Below, piece by piece: positions 1 to 8,227 of a DNA stretch of 22,615 nt. The translations under genes were made by a program, and so were the position numbers. Every line of letters begins with the position of its first letter. Position 1 is the first letter of the stretch. The notes beneath the pieces were generated by a model that saw only the letters and a program-made list of their open reading frames with translations, did not search any database and was not told where the DNA came from. This DNA is from TMED161 sp964532515 (GTDB lineage: Bacteria; Fidelibacterota; Marinisomatia; SCGC-AAA003-L08; D37C17), in contig CAZHKH010000015.1 of the NCBI GenBank assembly GCA_964532515.1, positions 1 through 22,615 on the forward strand, read 5' to 3'.

Positions 1-386
1 CCACCTTTTCCGCCTCCCATTGGAAGCGTGGTTAAACTATTTTTAAAAATTTGTTCAAATCCTAAAAATTTTAAAATACTCAGATTAACAGATGGATGAA
101 ATCGAAGGCCTCCTTTATAGGGCCCAATCGCAGAGTTAAATTCAACTCTGTATCCTCTGTTGGTTTGTGGATTCCCCTGATCATCGAGCCATGGAACTCT
201 AAACATAATCACTCTCTCTGGCTCTACTATTCTATCTAAAACAGCCGAGTGCAGATAGTGTGGGTTTTTCTCTAGGAATGGCCAGAGCGTTTCAGCGACC
301 TCTCTTACCGCCTGGTGAAATTCTTTCTGATGTGGATTTTTCTGTTCCACATGATTTAAAAAATCTTCTACTTTTTTATATGCCAT
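1..386 (-). CDS. gdhA: NADP-type glutamate dehydrogenase, N-terminal part (cut by window edge)
   Basis: This enzyme reductively aminates 2-oxoglutarate with ammonium to glutamate in the cytoplasm, so it is an ammonium-assimilation gene. The 128 visible residues follow the hexameric bacterial GdhA N-terminus closely: ALREV-like 'AVREVAETLWPFLE', 'VEPERVIMFRVPW', then 'IGPYKGGLRFHPSVNLSILKF', the phosphate/substrate region with its Lys, and 'LTTLPMGGGKGG' at the cut edge. The start at 386 is set by a GGAGG motif ten bases upstream; an ATG just before it runs into a stop after four codons. The catalytic Lys/Asp and the Rossmann domain lie outside the window. It is divergent from the MATE gene, with a 121-base gap. 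Family assignment is secure; NADP preference is inferred from the GdhA-type sequence. Confidence 0.95.
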   Translation of the reverse strand, partial: MAYKKVEDFLNHVEQKNPHQKEFHQAVREVAETLWPFLEKNPHYLHSAVLDRIVEPERVIMFRVPWLDDQGNPQTNRGYRVEFNSAIGPYKGGLRFHPSVNLSILKFLGFEQIFKNSLTTLPMGGGKG

Positions 387-507
387 CTTTAATGGGCCTC
401 CATGTAAATTCTGTATCTCCCAAATTTATCATGAACAGATATAATCAACCTAAAAAAAAATAAAAAAGCTTATACCTTTCTAATTATCCTATCTAATTTA
501 AATTGAT

Positions 508-1890
508 ATGGATGCCACATATAATAACGATAAAAACCGCTTAAATGAATTTATAGAAAACCCAGAAAAATCCCTCTGGAAACTTGCTGTCCCGATGATG
601 TTTGGAATGATGGTTCACGCAATCTATATGCTTACAGACACTGCCTTTATTGGAAATCTGATTGGAGATGATGCCCTATCGGCCCTTGGATATGTGTTCC
701 CCTACATGTTTATTATTATGGGTCTAACCTTTGGACTTGGAGCTGGAGCCACTGCCGTGATTGCCAGATACATAGGCAAACAATCCAAAGAGTCTGCAGA
801 TACTGCCGCTGGGCAAACTCTACTGATTGGAATTTTTATTTCTCTGACTATTATTATTTTAACTTCACTATTTAAAGAAAATCTTTTTTCTATTCAAAAC
901 TCTGACCCAAACGTTGTTAGACTCTCAATAAGCTACTTTAATATACTAAGCAATGGAGCGGTATTTCTTATTTTTAGTATGTTTATTCGATCTATTTTAT
1001 CTGGAGAGGGAGATAATCTATTCCCAATGAAGGTGCTGGGAGTTGGAACGGTGCTTAATATTATTTTAGATCCAATTTTTATTTATTATCTAGAAAAAGT
1101 AGGGAGAGGGATTGAGGGTGCAGCGCTCGCCACAGTTATAAGCCAGCTAATTTCATGTATTATTCTAATATACTATCTAGCATATAAAAAAAGAAGCTAC
1201 ATCAATTTTTCTCTAAAATATCTGAAGCTTAATCCAAAGGTTATAAAAGAAATTCTTAGAATTGGGATCCCTTCATCCCTATCTATGATTATGATGGCGA
1301 TAGGTGCGTTTATATTTAATCTCATTTTAAATAGTGATGAGGCAGTTGCTGCCTTTAATGTTGGAAGCCGAATAGAGCACCTTTTCTTTTTGCCAGTTAT
1401 ATCTATTGCAAGTTCGCTGGTTACTCTTATTGGGATGTTCTACGGTGCCAATAGATTTGATCTGATTCGATTAATTATTAGATATGGACTAAAGTATAGT
1501 ATCGCATTCTCATGTTTTTGCTCTTTCTTTTTCTTTTTTGTTTCTGGCTATATTGTTCCCTTTTTTACAGACTCTGAAAATATTACAAGAATTTCTATAG
1601 GGTATTTCAGTATTGTATGTTTTTCTTACCCATGGGTAACTATCGGTATGACAAGCAGCCGAATAATGCAGGGACTTGGAGAGGGAACCCCGCTGCTTTT
1701 TATTACACTGATTCGAGTTATTCTTATTAATGCTCCTCTTGGATGGTACCTTCGAAGAGTTCTGGAGATGCCAATAGAATCAGTATGGTACTGCATTCTA
1801 TTGTCATCCTTTATCGCTTCCTCAATTAGCATAATCTGGATGAGGAATATCATAAAGAACAAAGAACAGGAAATTTCTGCAGTTACATAG
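508..1890 (+). CDS. MATE family multidrug/Na+ efflux transporter
   Basis: A 460-residue polytopic inner-membrane protein with about twelve hydrophobic segments, the normal MATE length. The N-terminus 'SLWKLAVPMMFGMMVHAIYMLTD' followed by 'AFIGNLIGDDALSALGY' and 'GLGAGATAVIARYIGK' is the typical first half of the NorM/DinF/MepA superfamily, and 'LRIGIPSSLSMIMMAIG' begins the second six-helix repeat. MATE proteins export cationic drugs or metabolites in exchange for Na+ or H+; the substrate cannot be read from sequence. No Shine-Dalgarno motif precedes the ATG at 508, so the start rests on the alignment of the first helix. The gene is monocistronic: gdhA diverges upstream, and a terminator lies 100 bases downstream. 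Confidence 0.93.
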   Translation: MDATYNNDKNRLNEFIENPEKSLWKLAVPMMFGMMVHAIYMLTDTAFIGNLIGDDALSALGYVFPYMFIIMGLTFGLGAGATAVIARYIGKQSKESADTAAGQTLLIGIFISLTIIILTSLFKENLFSIQNSDPNVVRLSISYFNILSNGAVFLIFSMFIRSILSGEGDNLFPMKVLGVGTVLNIILDPIFIYYLEKVGRGIEGAALATVISQLISCIILIYYLAYKKRSYINFSLKYLKLNPKVIKEILRIGIPSSLSMIMMAIGAFIFNLILNSDEAVAAFNVGSRIEHLFFLPVISIASSLVTLIGMFYGANRFDLIRLIIRYGLKYSIAFSCFCSFFFFFVSGYIVPFFTDSENITRISIGYFSIVCFSYPWVTIGMTSSRIMQGLGEGTPLLFITLIRVILINAPLGWYLRRVLEMPIESVWYCILLSSFIASSISIIWMRNIIKNKEQEISAVT

Positions 1891-1940
1891 TTTTACATCA
1901 ATTTTCATTAATTATTAAATAATACTATATATATTATTAT

Positions 1941-2016
1941 AGGCAAAAAATGACACCTCCTCCTTTAAGTGTTATTGCCTCCTCCCAAAATAAAGAGGCC
2001 TTCATGGCCTCTTTTT
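1941..2016 (+). ncRNA. putative C-rich small RNA or 5' leader with anti-Shine-Dalgarno-like loop
   Basis: Directly seen: a bulged hairpin pairs AGGCAA (1941-1946) with TTGCCT (1975-1980) and TGACAC (1951-1956) with GTGTTA (1969-1974). It leaves a 12-base loop, CTCCTCCTTTAA (1957-1968). A second C-rich run, CCTCCTCCC (1978-1986), follows, then the terminator hairpin. TATTAT (1932-1937) could be a -10 box. The loop resembles the 3' end of 16S rRNA (CACCTCCTTT), the sequence that pairs with Shine-Dalgarno motifs. CCUCC-containing small RNAs that block ribosome binding are known in Firmicutes. By inference this is either a free-standing small RNA, the 3' tail of the MATE transcript, or a leader of the esterase gene starting 13 bases after the terminator. 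A similar element occurs at 13539-13629. No known RNA family is recognised. Confidence 0.4.
1992..2016 (+). terminator. Rho-independent terminator
   Basis: The perfect nine-base stem AAAGAGGCC / GGCCTCTTT has the loop TTCAT and ends in a run of five T. It ends transcription from the MATE gene and/or the C-rich element. Its end is only 13 bases before the esterase ATG at 2029, leaving almost no room for a separate promoter and leader. Confidence 0.8.
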
Positions 2017-2028
2017 ATTTAGAAGCAA

Positions 2029-3447
2029 ATGATTTATATTAATTACATGATTAGACAACTGCTTATACTATGCTCATTTACGTGTTGTCTCTGCCAAGAA
2101 ATCTTCACAGAGTATCTAGTTCAAGATCACGATACAATTGATGTGTTTTCTTATCAGATTCCTGAGGGATATAACAATGAAAACTCTCATCCCTTGATTG
2201 TTGCCTTTCATCAGTGGGGAGGAAACGAAGGGTCAACCTACTACACAGACTTTGATGAACAGGCAAACACAAGAGGGTGGATATTCATGTCTCCATATGG
2301 CGGATCAGTAAATAACTATAACCATCAGGGTGCCCAAGAAATGGTTAAACAGGAAATTCTTTGGCTGGCAGACCTCTATAGCATTGATTTAGAGCGGATA
2401 TATATGGTTGGTGGATCGATGGGGGGAGCCGCAGGAATGATTTATGCCAACAATCATCTAAATCCATTAGAGCCAATGGTTGCTGCCACCGCATCAGGGT
2501 CTGGAATTCTAGATTGTGAGAGGCGGGCAATTGAGATGGATGGAAATAATTCAATGATTGAATGGTTTGGTGGTAATTGGGATGAGGTCCCTTTTGAATA
2601 TCATCGAAACAGTGCTATTTATTTTGCAGATTCAACACAAAGCATGCACTACAACCTGCAGTATACCCCTATCTATCTTGATTTTGGATCGGTTGAGCCT
2701 CATCGTATACATGCCGAGGAAATGTATGATATCCTTTTAGGGTATAATCATAATATGTGGATAGATACCGATCCAACAGCTGGCCATGGATTTTCAGTTA
2801 TGGATGAACAGCATGTATGTGATTGGCTATCAGAATTCACATTGCTCCGAAACCCCTCATCAGTATATGTAAATCTAGATGAGCCAAGCAGAGCATATAT
2901 TTTTGAGGCTATCAATCAAGTGGATGCTACAGATTTTATTTTGATTGATGGATATCAAACAGAGAATGGATTGACAATAGATAATTATGAAAACTCTGAC
3001 TCTCTTGTTATATATATACTCGATGATAGCATTGAAAACTACCAGCTTGAGGTTAATATAAATATCAATAAACTTGGCATTACAAGTGATGAAATTTTAA
3101 ATGGAACCACTCAGATTGACAGTGTGCATGCAGCTACAGTTGATGGGGCTAATCTTCTATACACAGTTGTAGATAATATTATTTGGTTTGAACACTATTT
3201 TCTACCTCCATACGAGCTTCCAATGTACGGAGAATTTATTTTAAATATAGATATCTCATCAATGTTAAATGGAGATATAAATGGAGATGGAAATTGTAAT
3301 GTCCAAGACATTATTCTAATGATCAACCATATTCTCGATGCAATGCCCCTATCTGATGATCAAGTTACACTTGCTGATATGAATCATGATGGAACCGTTG
3401 ATATTATGGATATAATAATGGTAATCAATATTATTATTGAACGCTAG
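2029..3447 (+). CDS. secreted alpha/beta-hydrolase esterase (PHB-depolymerase/LpqC-like) with C-terminal dockerin repeats
   Basis: A 472-residue exported protein. A signal peptide lies near the start ('MIRQLLILCSF', from Met7); the ATG at 2047 would give a cleaner signal peptide, and neither start has a strong ribosome site. The catalytic domain covers about residues 30-275. It has 'PLIVAFHQWGG' (oxyanion region), the nucleophile elbow GGSMGG with Ser130, and His253 in 'AGHGF', as in the PHB depolymerase/feruloyl esterase/LpqC group. About 130 residues of beta-rich linker follow. Residues 415-470 hold two Ca2+-binding dockerin repeats: 'GDINGDGNCNVQDI' (D416, N418, D420, D427) and 'DMNHDGTVDIMDI' (D450, N452, D454, D461). 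The dockerin suggests attachment to a cell-surface or secreted partner. The substrate is an ester, but which one is unknown. Confidence 0.85.
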   Translation: MIYINYMIRQLLILCSFTCCLCQEIFTEYLVQDHDTIDVFSYQIPEGYNNENSHPLIVAFHQWGGNEGSTYYTDFDEQANTRGWIFMSPYGGSVNNYNHQGAQEMVKQEILWLADLYSIDLERIYMVGGSMGGAAGMIYANNHLNPLEPMVAATASGSGILDCERRAIEMDGNNSMIEWFGGNWDEVPFEYHRNSAIYFADSTQSMHYNLQYTPIYLDFGSVEPHRIHAEEMYDILLGYNHNMWIDTDPTAGHGFSVMDEQHVCDWLSEFTLLRNPSSVYVNLDEPSRAYIFEAINQVDATDFILIDGYQTENGLTIDNYENSDSLVIYILDDSIENYQLEVNININKLGITSDEILNGTTQIDSVHAATVDGANLLYTVVDNIIWFEHYFLPPYELPMYGEFILNIDISSMLNGDINGDGNCNVQDIILMINHILDAMPLSDDQVTLADMNHDGTVDIMDIIMVINIIIER

Positions 3448-4304
3448 ATTCTTTCTTTATCGATTCCCAAAAATTTTGCAAACAACTTATCAAGCCAGCG
3501 ATCTGGAAGGATTCCCGGAAGAATAAAATCAAGCCACTTTCTTCCTGTAATTACATACCTGGTTTTTGGATTTTTTGCAGTTATTACTTTTTCAATTAAA
3601 CTTCCAACTTTCTCTACAGGTAGTCCCTCCACCTTTCCTTTTGTTACCATCTGCCCATAAAACTTTCGGAGTGCTGGTTCATAATCAGTTCCTAAAAATG
3701 GGTTATCTTCAACTGGTGGAGTCTTATCCCATATTGGTGTCTTAATTGGTCCAGGCTCAATAATAACAACCTTGATTCCATATAGCATCATCTCTCTTCT
3801 TAAAGAATCAGATAATGCCTCAAGTGCATGCTTGCTAGCGGTATAGGGAGAAACAAAGGGATAGGATCTTTTGCCGCTAACTGAAGATATCATTATAATT
3901 TTCCCATGGTGACTTGATCCCTTGTAGGCCCCTAGGAGCTTTAAATAGGATCTAGTTACAGTTACCACCCCAAATAGATTTACCTCAAATTGTTTTCTGT
4001 AAACATCTGTGGGAAGATATTGGATAGGGCCACCCAGCGCAATTCCTGAGTTATTAACAATGGCAACAAGTTCATCGCTGGATGTTAATTTTGATTTTAC
4101 AGTTTCTACAGATTCCAGCACAGCCTGCTCGTTTGTAACATCAAAAATAAGTGGGATAAATTTTTCTCCAAAAGCAGATTTCAATCTAGTGGCATCATCC
4201 TGCTTTCGTACGCTTCCAAAAACACCATACCCCTTACTAATTAGATGCTCAACAGCTGAATATCCAATTCCTGTGCTTGACCCTGTAACTAAAACATATT
4301 TCAT
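3444..4304 (-). CDS. short-chain dehydrogenase/reductase (classical SDR)
   Basis: A 286-residue cytoplasmic NAD(P)-dependent oxidoreductase. The cofactor motif TGSSTGIG is at residues 7-14. 'NNSGIALGG' near 84-92 replaces the usual NNAG. The catalytic tetrad is visible as Asn109, Ser141 in 'ISSVSG', Tyr154 and Lys158 (YTASK). 'EPGPIKTP' follows, as in retinol/hydroxysteroid-dehydrogenase-like SDRs. The C-terminal 'RKWLDFILPGILPDRWLDKLF' type of tail is common in this branch. The substrate cannot be predicted. Arg33 in 'SVRK', just after the second beta strand, suggests NADP(H), by inference. Its TAG stop overlaps the esterase TAG on the other strand inside one CTAG. It diverges from the DegP gene. 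Confidence 0.93.
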   Translation of the reverse strand: MKYVLVTGSSTGIGYSAVEHLISKGYGVFGSVRKQDDATRLKSAFGEKFIPLIFDVTNEQAVLESVETVKSKLTSSDELVAIVNNSGIALGGPIQYLPTDVYRKQFEVNLFGVVTVTRSYLKLLGAYKGSSHHGKIIMISSVSGKRSYPFVSPYTASKHALEALSDSLRREMMLYGIKVVIIEPGPIKTPIWDKTPPVEDNPFLGTDYEPALRKFYGQMVTKGKVEGLPVEKVGSLIEKVITAKNPKTRYVITGRKWLDFILPGILPDRWLDKLFAKFLGIDKERI

Positions 4305-4417
4305 ATATTATTTTTGATTTGATATTATTTCTTGAATAATTTATACCCTACATTAAAATTATGGAACTAATAGTATTTAAAAACATAATAATTTTGTTCA
4401 TTAAATAAGGGGAAAAA

Positions 4418-5764
4418 ATGAAATTTTATAAAATTTTTATTACAAATATAATTATTTGTTTTTTATTTGCATCGAATCATCAATTTAACGAGCCTTTTAT
4501 TGAAGTATCTAAAAAAGCAAATCCCTGTGTTGTATCAATTATATCAGAGAAAGAGGTTGTTCAGCGACAGTTTAATCCTTTTTTTAATGATCCATTTTTT
4601 GAAGATTTTTTTCCTGAATTTAAGCAAAGGGGTGAGTCCCTTGGATCTGGAGTCATCATTGATAAGGAAGGATATATTATTACCAACAACCATGTTATTG
4701 ATGGCGCTGATAAAATTAGAGTGATTTTATATGATAAAAATGAATATGAAGCTACTATCGTTGGCGTAGATCCCCTATCTGACCTTGCCATTATTCAGAT
4801 AGAAGCTGATCAATCGCTATCTACAATTAAAATGGGTAACTCAGATAAATTAAGCGTTGGAGAATGGGTGATTGCAATTGGGAGTCCATTCGGTCTACAT
4901 CTCAATCATACTGTTACCGCTGGGATTGTAAGTGCAACCGGAAGAAGCAATGTGATGTCTAAATTAACTTATGAAGACTTTATACAGCATGATGCCGCAA
5001 TCAATCCAGGAAATTCTGGTGGGGCACTACTAAATTTAGATGGAGAGTTAATAGGCATTAATACTGCTATTGCAACTGACGGTTACTCAAGATCAAACGC
5101 GGGCGTTGGTTTTGCAATTCCAATTAACCAGGCAAAAAGAGTTGTTGAAGACTTGCTAGAGGACGGAACGGTATCACGAGGATGGCTAGGAGTCCGAATC
5201 CAGAATATCACAGATGAAATATCCAAAGCTTTAGACCTTGAAAATAAGAAAGGGGCGCTGATTGTATCAATCGTTCCAGATAGTCCCGCCGATAACTCAG
5301 GTTTAATGGAAGAGGATGTTATTATAAAAGTGGATAGTAATGAGATAGAAAATGATAAAGACCTCATTCGATCAGTTTCATCAAAACACCCAGATGACTA
5401 TACTACATTTACAGTTATTAGAGAAAATGAAAAGTTGAGAATCTCTGTAACACTAGGGAAACGACCCGATGAAGTAGATTTAGTAACTAAAAATAATAAT
5501 ACAGAATCATTTGATATTCTAGGATTAAAGGTATCAGATTTAAGCAATAGAAATGGCGTTAAAATTATATCCGTTGAAAATGGATCAACTGCACAGCAAA
5601 ATGGGCTGAGAAAAGATGATATCATTGTAAAGATTGGAAGAGCACTGATTTCCTCAAAAGATACATATAATGATATAATGAATGAAAAGCGAGAGGGAGA
5701 TGTCGTTATGCTCCGAATCGAGAGAAATGGAAATCAGAGTATATATGCATTTACAATTAGATAG
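4418..5764 (+). CDS. degP: periplasmic serine endoprotease, Do/DegP/HtrA family
   Basis: A 448-residue envelope protease and chaperone that degrades or refolds damaged exported proteins. The signal peptide is about residues 1-19. The trypsin-like domain shows the catalytic triad His92 (TNNHVI), Asp122 (SDLAII) and Ser200 (GNSGGAL). The Q-loop region 'NPFFNDPFFEDFFPEF' is rich in Phe, as in the DegP/DegQ LA loop. Two PDZ domains follow: about 255-345, starting 'GWLGVRIQNIT', and about 365-448, with 'GLRKDDIIVKIGR'. Length and layout match full Do proteases, not the single-PDZ DegS type. AGGGGA seven bases before ATG supports the start. The gene is transcribed alone; 113 bases separate it from the divergent SDR gene, and the neighbour downstream is convergent. 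Confidence 0.95.
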   Translation: MKFYKIFITNIIICFLFASNHQFNEPFIEVSKKANPCVVSIISEKEVVQRQFNPFFNDPFFEDFFPEFKQRGESLGSGVIIDKEGYIITNNHVIDGADKIRVILYDKNEYEATIVGVDPLSDLAIIQIEADQSLSTIKMGNSDKLSVGEWVIAIGSPFGLHLNHTVTAGIVSATGRSNVMSKLTYEDFIQHDAAINPGNSGGALLNLDGELIGINTAIATDGYSRSNAGVGFAIPINQAKRVVEDLLEDGTVSRGWLGVRIQNITDEISKALDLENKKGALIVSIVPDSPADNSGLMEEDVIIKVDSNEIENDKDLIRSVSSKHPDDYTTFTVIRENEKLRISVTLGKRPDEVDLVTKNNNTESFDILGLKVSDLSNRNGVKIISVENGSTAQQNGLRKDDIIVKIGRALISSKDTYNDIMNEKREGDVVMLRIERNGNQSIYAFTIR

Positions 5765-5773
5765 AAACGCTAA

Positions 5774-7048
5774 CTAAAAAAATTGTACCAATAAAAATCC
5801 AGATGTAACTATGAATGAGTAAATAGATATCTGCTTTAGCATATTAATAAAGCTTTCTTCATCACTCTTAAATTGAATTGCCTGAACATATCTATAGTCA
5901 ATTTCAATCAACATCTTAGACTTTTTTTGCTGATCTACCCCATGCAAATTCTGTGCTAATCCAATTTTATTAGACCAATCATCTTTTAGAACATTAACAA
6001 AAAATGTGCTATCATTAGAAGATTCTGTCGAGTATACATTGTAAAAATTATCATCATTATAAAATTTTACATCATAGCTTATTTTATTTTCCATTAAACC
6101 TGCAATAAATGAAATATAGTATTGGCTGATCAGATCATAGCTATCACTAAATTGCATCTTATATTTCATCTGCTTCACATCTTCAGTTATAAATAAATTA
6201 GAAAGATAGAGAGATTGATTTTTTTTTGAAAATTGTTCAATATCATACATGCACAGCTCAGCCCGCTGTGAATCTTCTAAAAAAATTCCAAGCTCAGCTA
6301 ATACTTTAAATTCTAATTCTTTTATAAGAACATTTAAATTTTCAATGGAACTCTCTGCACTTATTTTTGAGAACATGTGAAGATCTTTCAGGTTATATAA
6401 AAAGAAATTAACCGTTACATTATTATCTTCAATTTTATATGTTGAATTAATAAAAATATCTGTATTAAAATTATTTCTCGATGATGCTATCATGCTTGAA
6501 AATGTACTTTTCCAAATTGATTTGTGGGTAATATTCTCAATAAAATCATATAAATCATCAACAGTTATCTCTCCCCACTGACCTTCATTGGAGGTGTTTG
6601 ATAGGAGCATATCTCTTGTGACCTCTCTTGTTGAAGTTGATACTAAAATAAGCAGTGAATCTGTTAATGCCTCTAGCTGCACTTCATTTAAATTATTCCC
6701 AGATACTTTGCTGACTATATCAGAAAAATCGCTTCTCTGAATAGCATCCATTATTCCACTATTTAGTTTTTCCTTCACTTCTTTTAATAATGATTTTCTA
6801 ACTGAAATTAATTCTTTGTCAAGTTCTTCTGTGGAAATAAAATTTGTTTGCTCAATAAAGGCCATGTCACCTTTCATTAAATCAATAAAATCACTGGAAA
6901 TCTGTTTAGATATATTGCTGGCATGAGAATCATGCTGATCAAAGTTTGAGTTATTAAAATTAAACATTGATATCGTTGTCTCTGCATGAAGCAGATTAAA
7001 GAATAATAAAATAAACGTAATATTTAATATGTTAATTATTTTTTTCAT
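5774..7048 (-). CDS. exported protein of unknown function, possible CsgG/FlgO/TolB-N-like domain, C-terminal hydrophobic segment
   Basis: A 424-residue protein not recognised by name. Residues 1-22 form a signal peptide (LLHA|ET cleavage). The mature N-terminus 'TTISMFNFNN' and then 'ISKQISSDFIDLMKG…FIEQTNF' have the strand-helix-strand rhythm of CsgG/FlgO/TolB-N-type proteins ('VLDFEN…LS..L...L……V.ER'). 'STYKIEDNNVTVNFFLYNL…' (about 202-220) fits the later strands of that fold. This is pattern-based inference only. Between them, about 75-175 is mostly helical and charged. Residues 406-424 are hydrophobic and could anchor the C-terminus in a membrane. AGAGG precedes the ATG. It is last in a minus-strand set after mscS and the aminotransferase gene (27-base gap) and may be co-transcribed. 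It faces DegP with nine bases between stops. Confidence 0.6.
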   Translation of the reverse strand: MKKIINILNITFILLFFNLLHAETTISMFNFNNSNFDQHDSHASNISKQISSDFIDLMKGDMAFIEQTNFISTEELDKELISVRKSLLKEVKEKLNSGIMDAIQRSDFSDIVSKVSGNNLNEVQLEALTDSLLILVSTSTREVTRDMLLSNTSNEGQWGEITVDDLYDFIENITHKSIWKSTFSSMIASSRNNFNTDIFINSTYKIEDNNVTVNFFLYNLKDLHMFSKISAESSIENLNVLIKELEFKVLAELGIFLEDSQRAELCMYDIEQFSKKNQSLYLSNLFITEDVKQMKYKMQFSDSYDLISQYYISFIAGLMENKISYDVKFYNDDNFYNVYSTESSNDSTFFVNVLKDDWSNKIGLAQNLHGVDQQKKSKMLIEIDYRYVQAIQFKSDEESFINMLKQISIYSFIVTSGFLLVQFF

Positions 7049-7075
7049 ACCTCTGAAATTAGTTAAAAGGAAATA

Positions 7076-8227
7076 TCAAATACCATGTAAAAATTTAGAT
7101 AAATATTTATTAAGTAAATCAATATCCTCTATTGTGTTATAGCATTGGAAAGATACCCTTAAAAAAATATTTTCATTCCATTTATATACAGGGACCTCAA
7201 TATTCTGATCTTTTAAATATCGGTATAGAGACTCGGGATTATCAATATTGAGCTCTATGCTTGTCATCTGGCCCAATGCATCATCAGGGCAGATAGGATC
7301 TGTCCCTGATGTTTTTAATAGAATTTCTCTTGTTTCAATTATTTTTTCATGACAGTATGAGCTAACATCTTTCCATTTATTTTTATTTAAAAACTCAATT
7401 GATGAGGGTACCGATAAATACGCGCTAATATCATTGGTGCCCTGATACTGGTGATGATCAAGAAAACTTGAATGAGAAGGAGTTTCACTCTCCCATCCCC
7501 AGCTTACAACCAATGGCTCAAGTTTTTTTTGTAGTTCTTTTGTTGCATATAAAAATGCAACGCCTTTTGGACATAGCATCCATTTATGGCAGGCTCCAGT
7601 GTAGATGTCTGCCCCTAAATCTTCAAGATTTAAATTAATTTGAGCTGGAGCATGAGCACCATCTATAATGGTAAGGATATTGAGCTCCTTGGCCAATCTG
7701 CAAATTTCCTCTACTGGAAAAATTATTGCAGTTGGACTTGTAATGTGACTTAAAAATATAACCTTGGTATTGCTATTAATGCTTTCTTTGATTTTAGTTA
7801 TAAATTCATCTGGTTTAAATGGGAGGGGTATATCTATAGATTTATATGAAAATCCTTTTTTATTTGCTACAAACTTCCATGTTTTTTCAACTGCACCATA
7901 CTCATGGTTTGAGGTTAAAACTTCATCACCTGGCTTTAAGTCTAGCGATCGTATAACCATGTTCATTGCTGTTGTAGGATTGGGAAAGTAGACGACATCA
8001 TCCTTATGGCAATGAATAAAGGATGCCAGTTCCTTTCTTGACCAGTCTAGTAGATTAATAGCCTTTTCTTCAACAAATGATACTGGCTGATTTTCAATTT
8101 CTTTTTGCCATTTTTCTCTTTCATTAAAAATTGGATATGGACAAGCTCCAAATGAGCCATGATTTAAATATGTGAATTTAGGGTCTAACTGAAATTGGTC
8201 TTTAATTAATCTGAGTGATGATTTCAT
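7076..8227 (-). CDS. class V aminotransferase, isopenicillin-N-epimerase-like (PLP enzyme)
   Basis: A 383-residue fold-type I PLP enzyme. 'TYLNHGSFGACP' at 19-30 is the hallmark N-terminus of the CefD (isopenicillin N epimerase)-like branch of class V. 'NPTTAMNMVIRSL' binds the phosphate, 'DGAHAP' supplies Asp189, which contacts the pyridine nitrogen, and the Schiff-base Lys is Lys215 in 'GACHKW'. Enzymes of this branch act as epimerases, cysteine desulfurase-like lyases or ergothioneine/hercynylcysteine sulfoxide lyases. None of the partner genes that would point to one of these is visible. Its ATG overlaps the stop of the MscS gene as ATGA, so translation is probably coupled. Beta-lactam synthesis is very unlikely here. 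Confidence 0.88.
   Translation of the reverse strand: MKSSLRLIKDQFQLDPKFTYLNHGSFGACPYPIFNEREKWQKEIENQPVSFVEEKAINLLDWSRKELASFIHCHKDDVVYFPNPTTAMNMVIRSLDLKPGDEVLTSNHEYGAVEKTWKFVANKKGFSYKSIDIPLPFKPDEFITKIKESINSNTKVIFLSHITSPTAIIFPVEEICRLAKELNILTIIDGAHAPAQINLNLEDLGADIYTGACHKWMLCPKGVAFLYATKELQKKLEPLVVSWGWESETPSHSSFLDHHQYQGTNDISAYLSVPSSIEFLNKNKWKDVSSYCHEKIIETREILLKTSGTDPICPDDALGQMTSIELNIDNPESLYRYLKDQNIEVPVYKWNENIFLRVSFQCYNTIEDIDLLNKYLSKFLHGI

Noticed and set aside
260..463. Plus-strand frame of 67 codons
   Set aside because: It lies antisense over gdhA, whose protein matches its family closely; this frame has no family resemblance and no ribosome site.
4009..4317. Plus-strand frame of 102 codons
   Set aside because: It is the reverse of the SDR cofactor-binding region; its composition is that of a shadow frame.
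7076..8227. Antibiotic (beta-lactam) biosynthesis gene
   Set aside because: The similarity to isopenicillin N epimerase is only at the branch level; no ACV synthetase or isopenicillin synthase is nearby.
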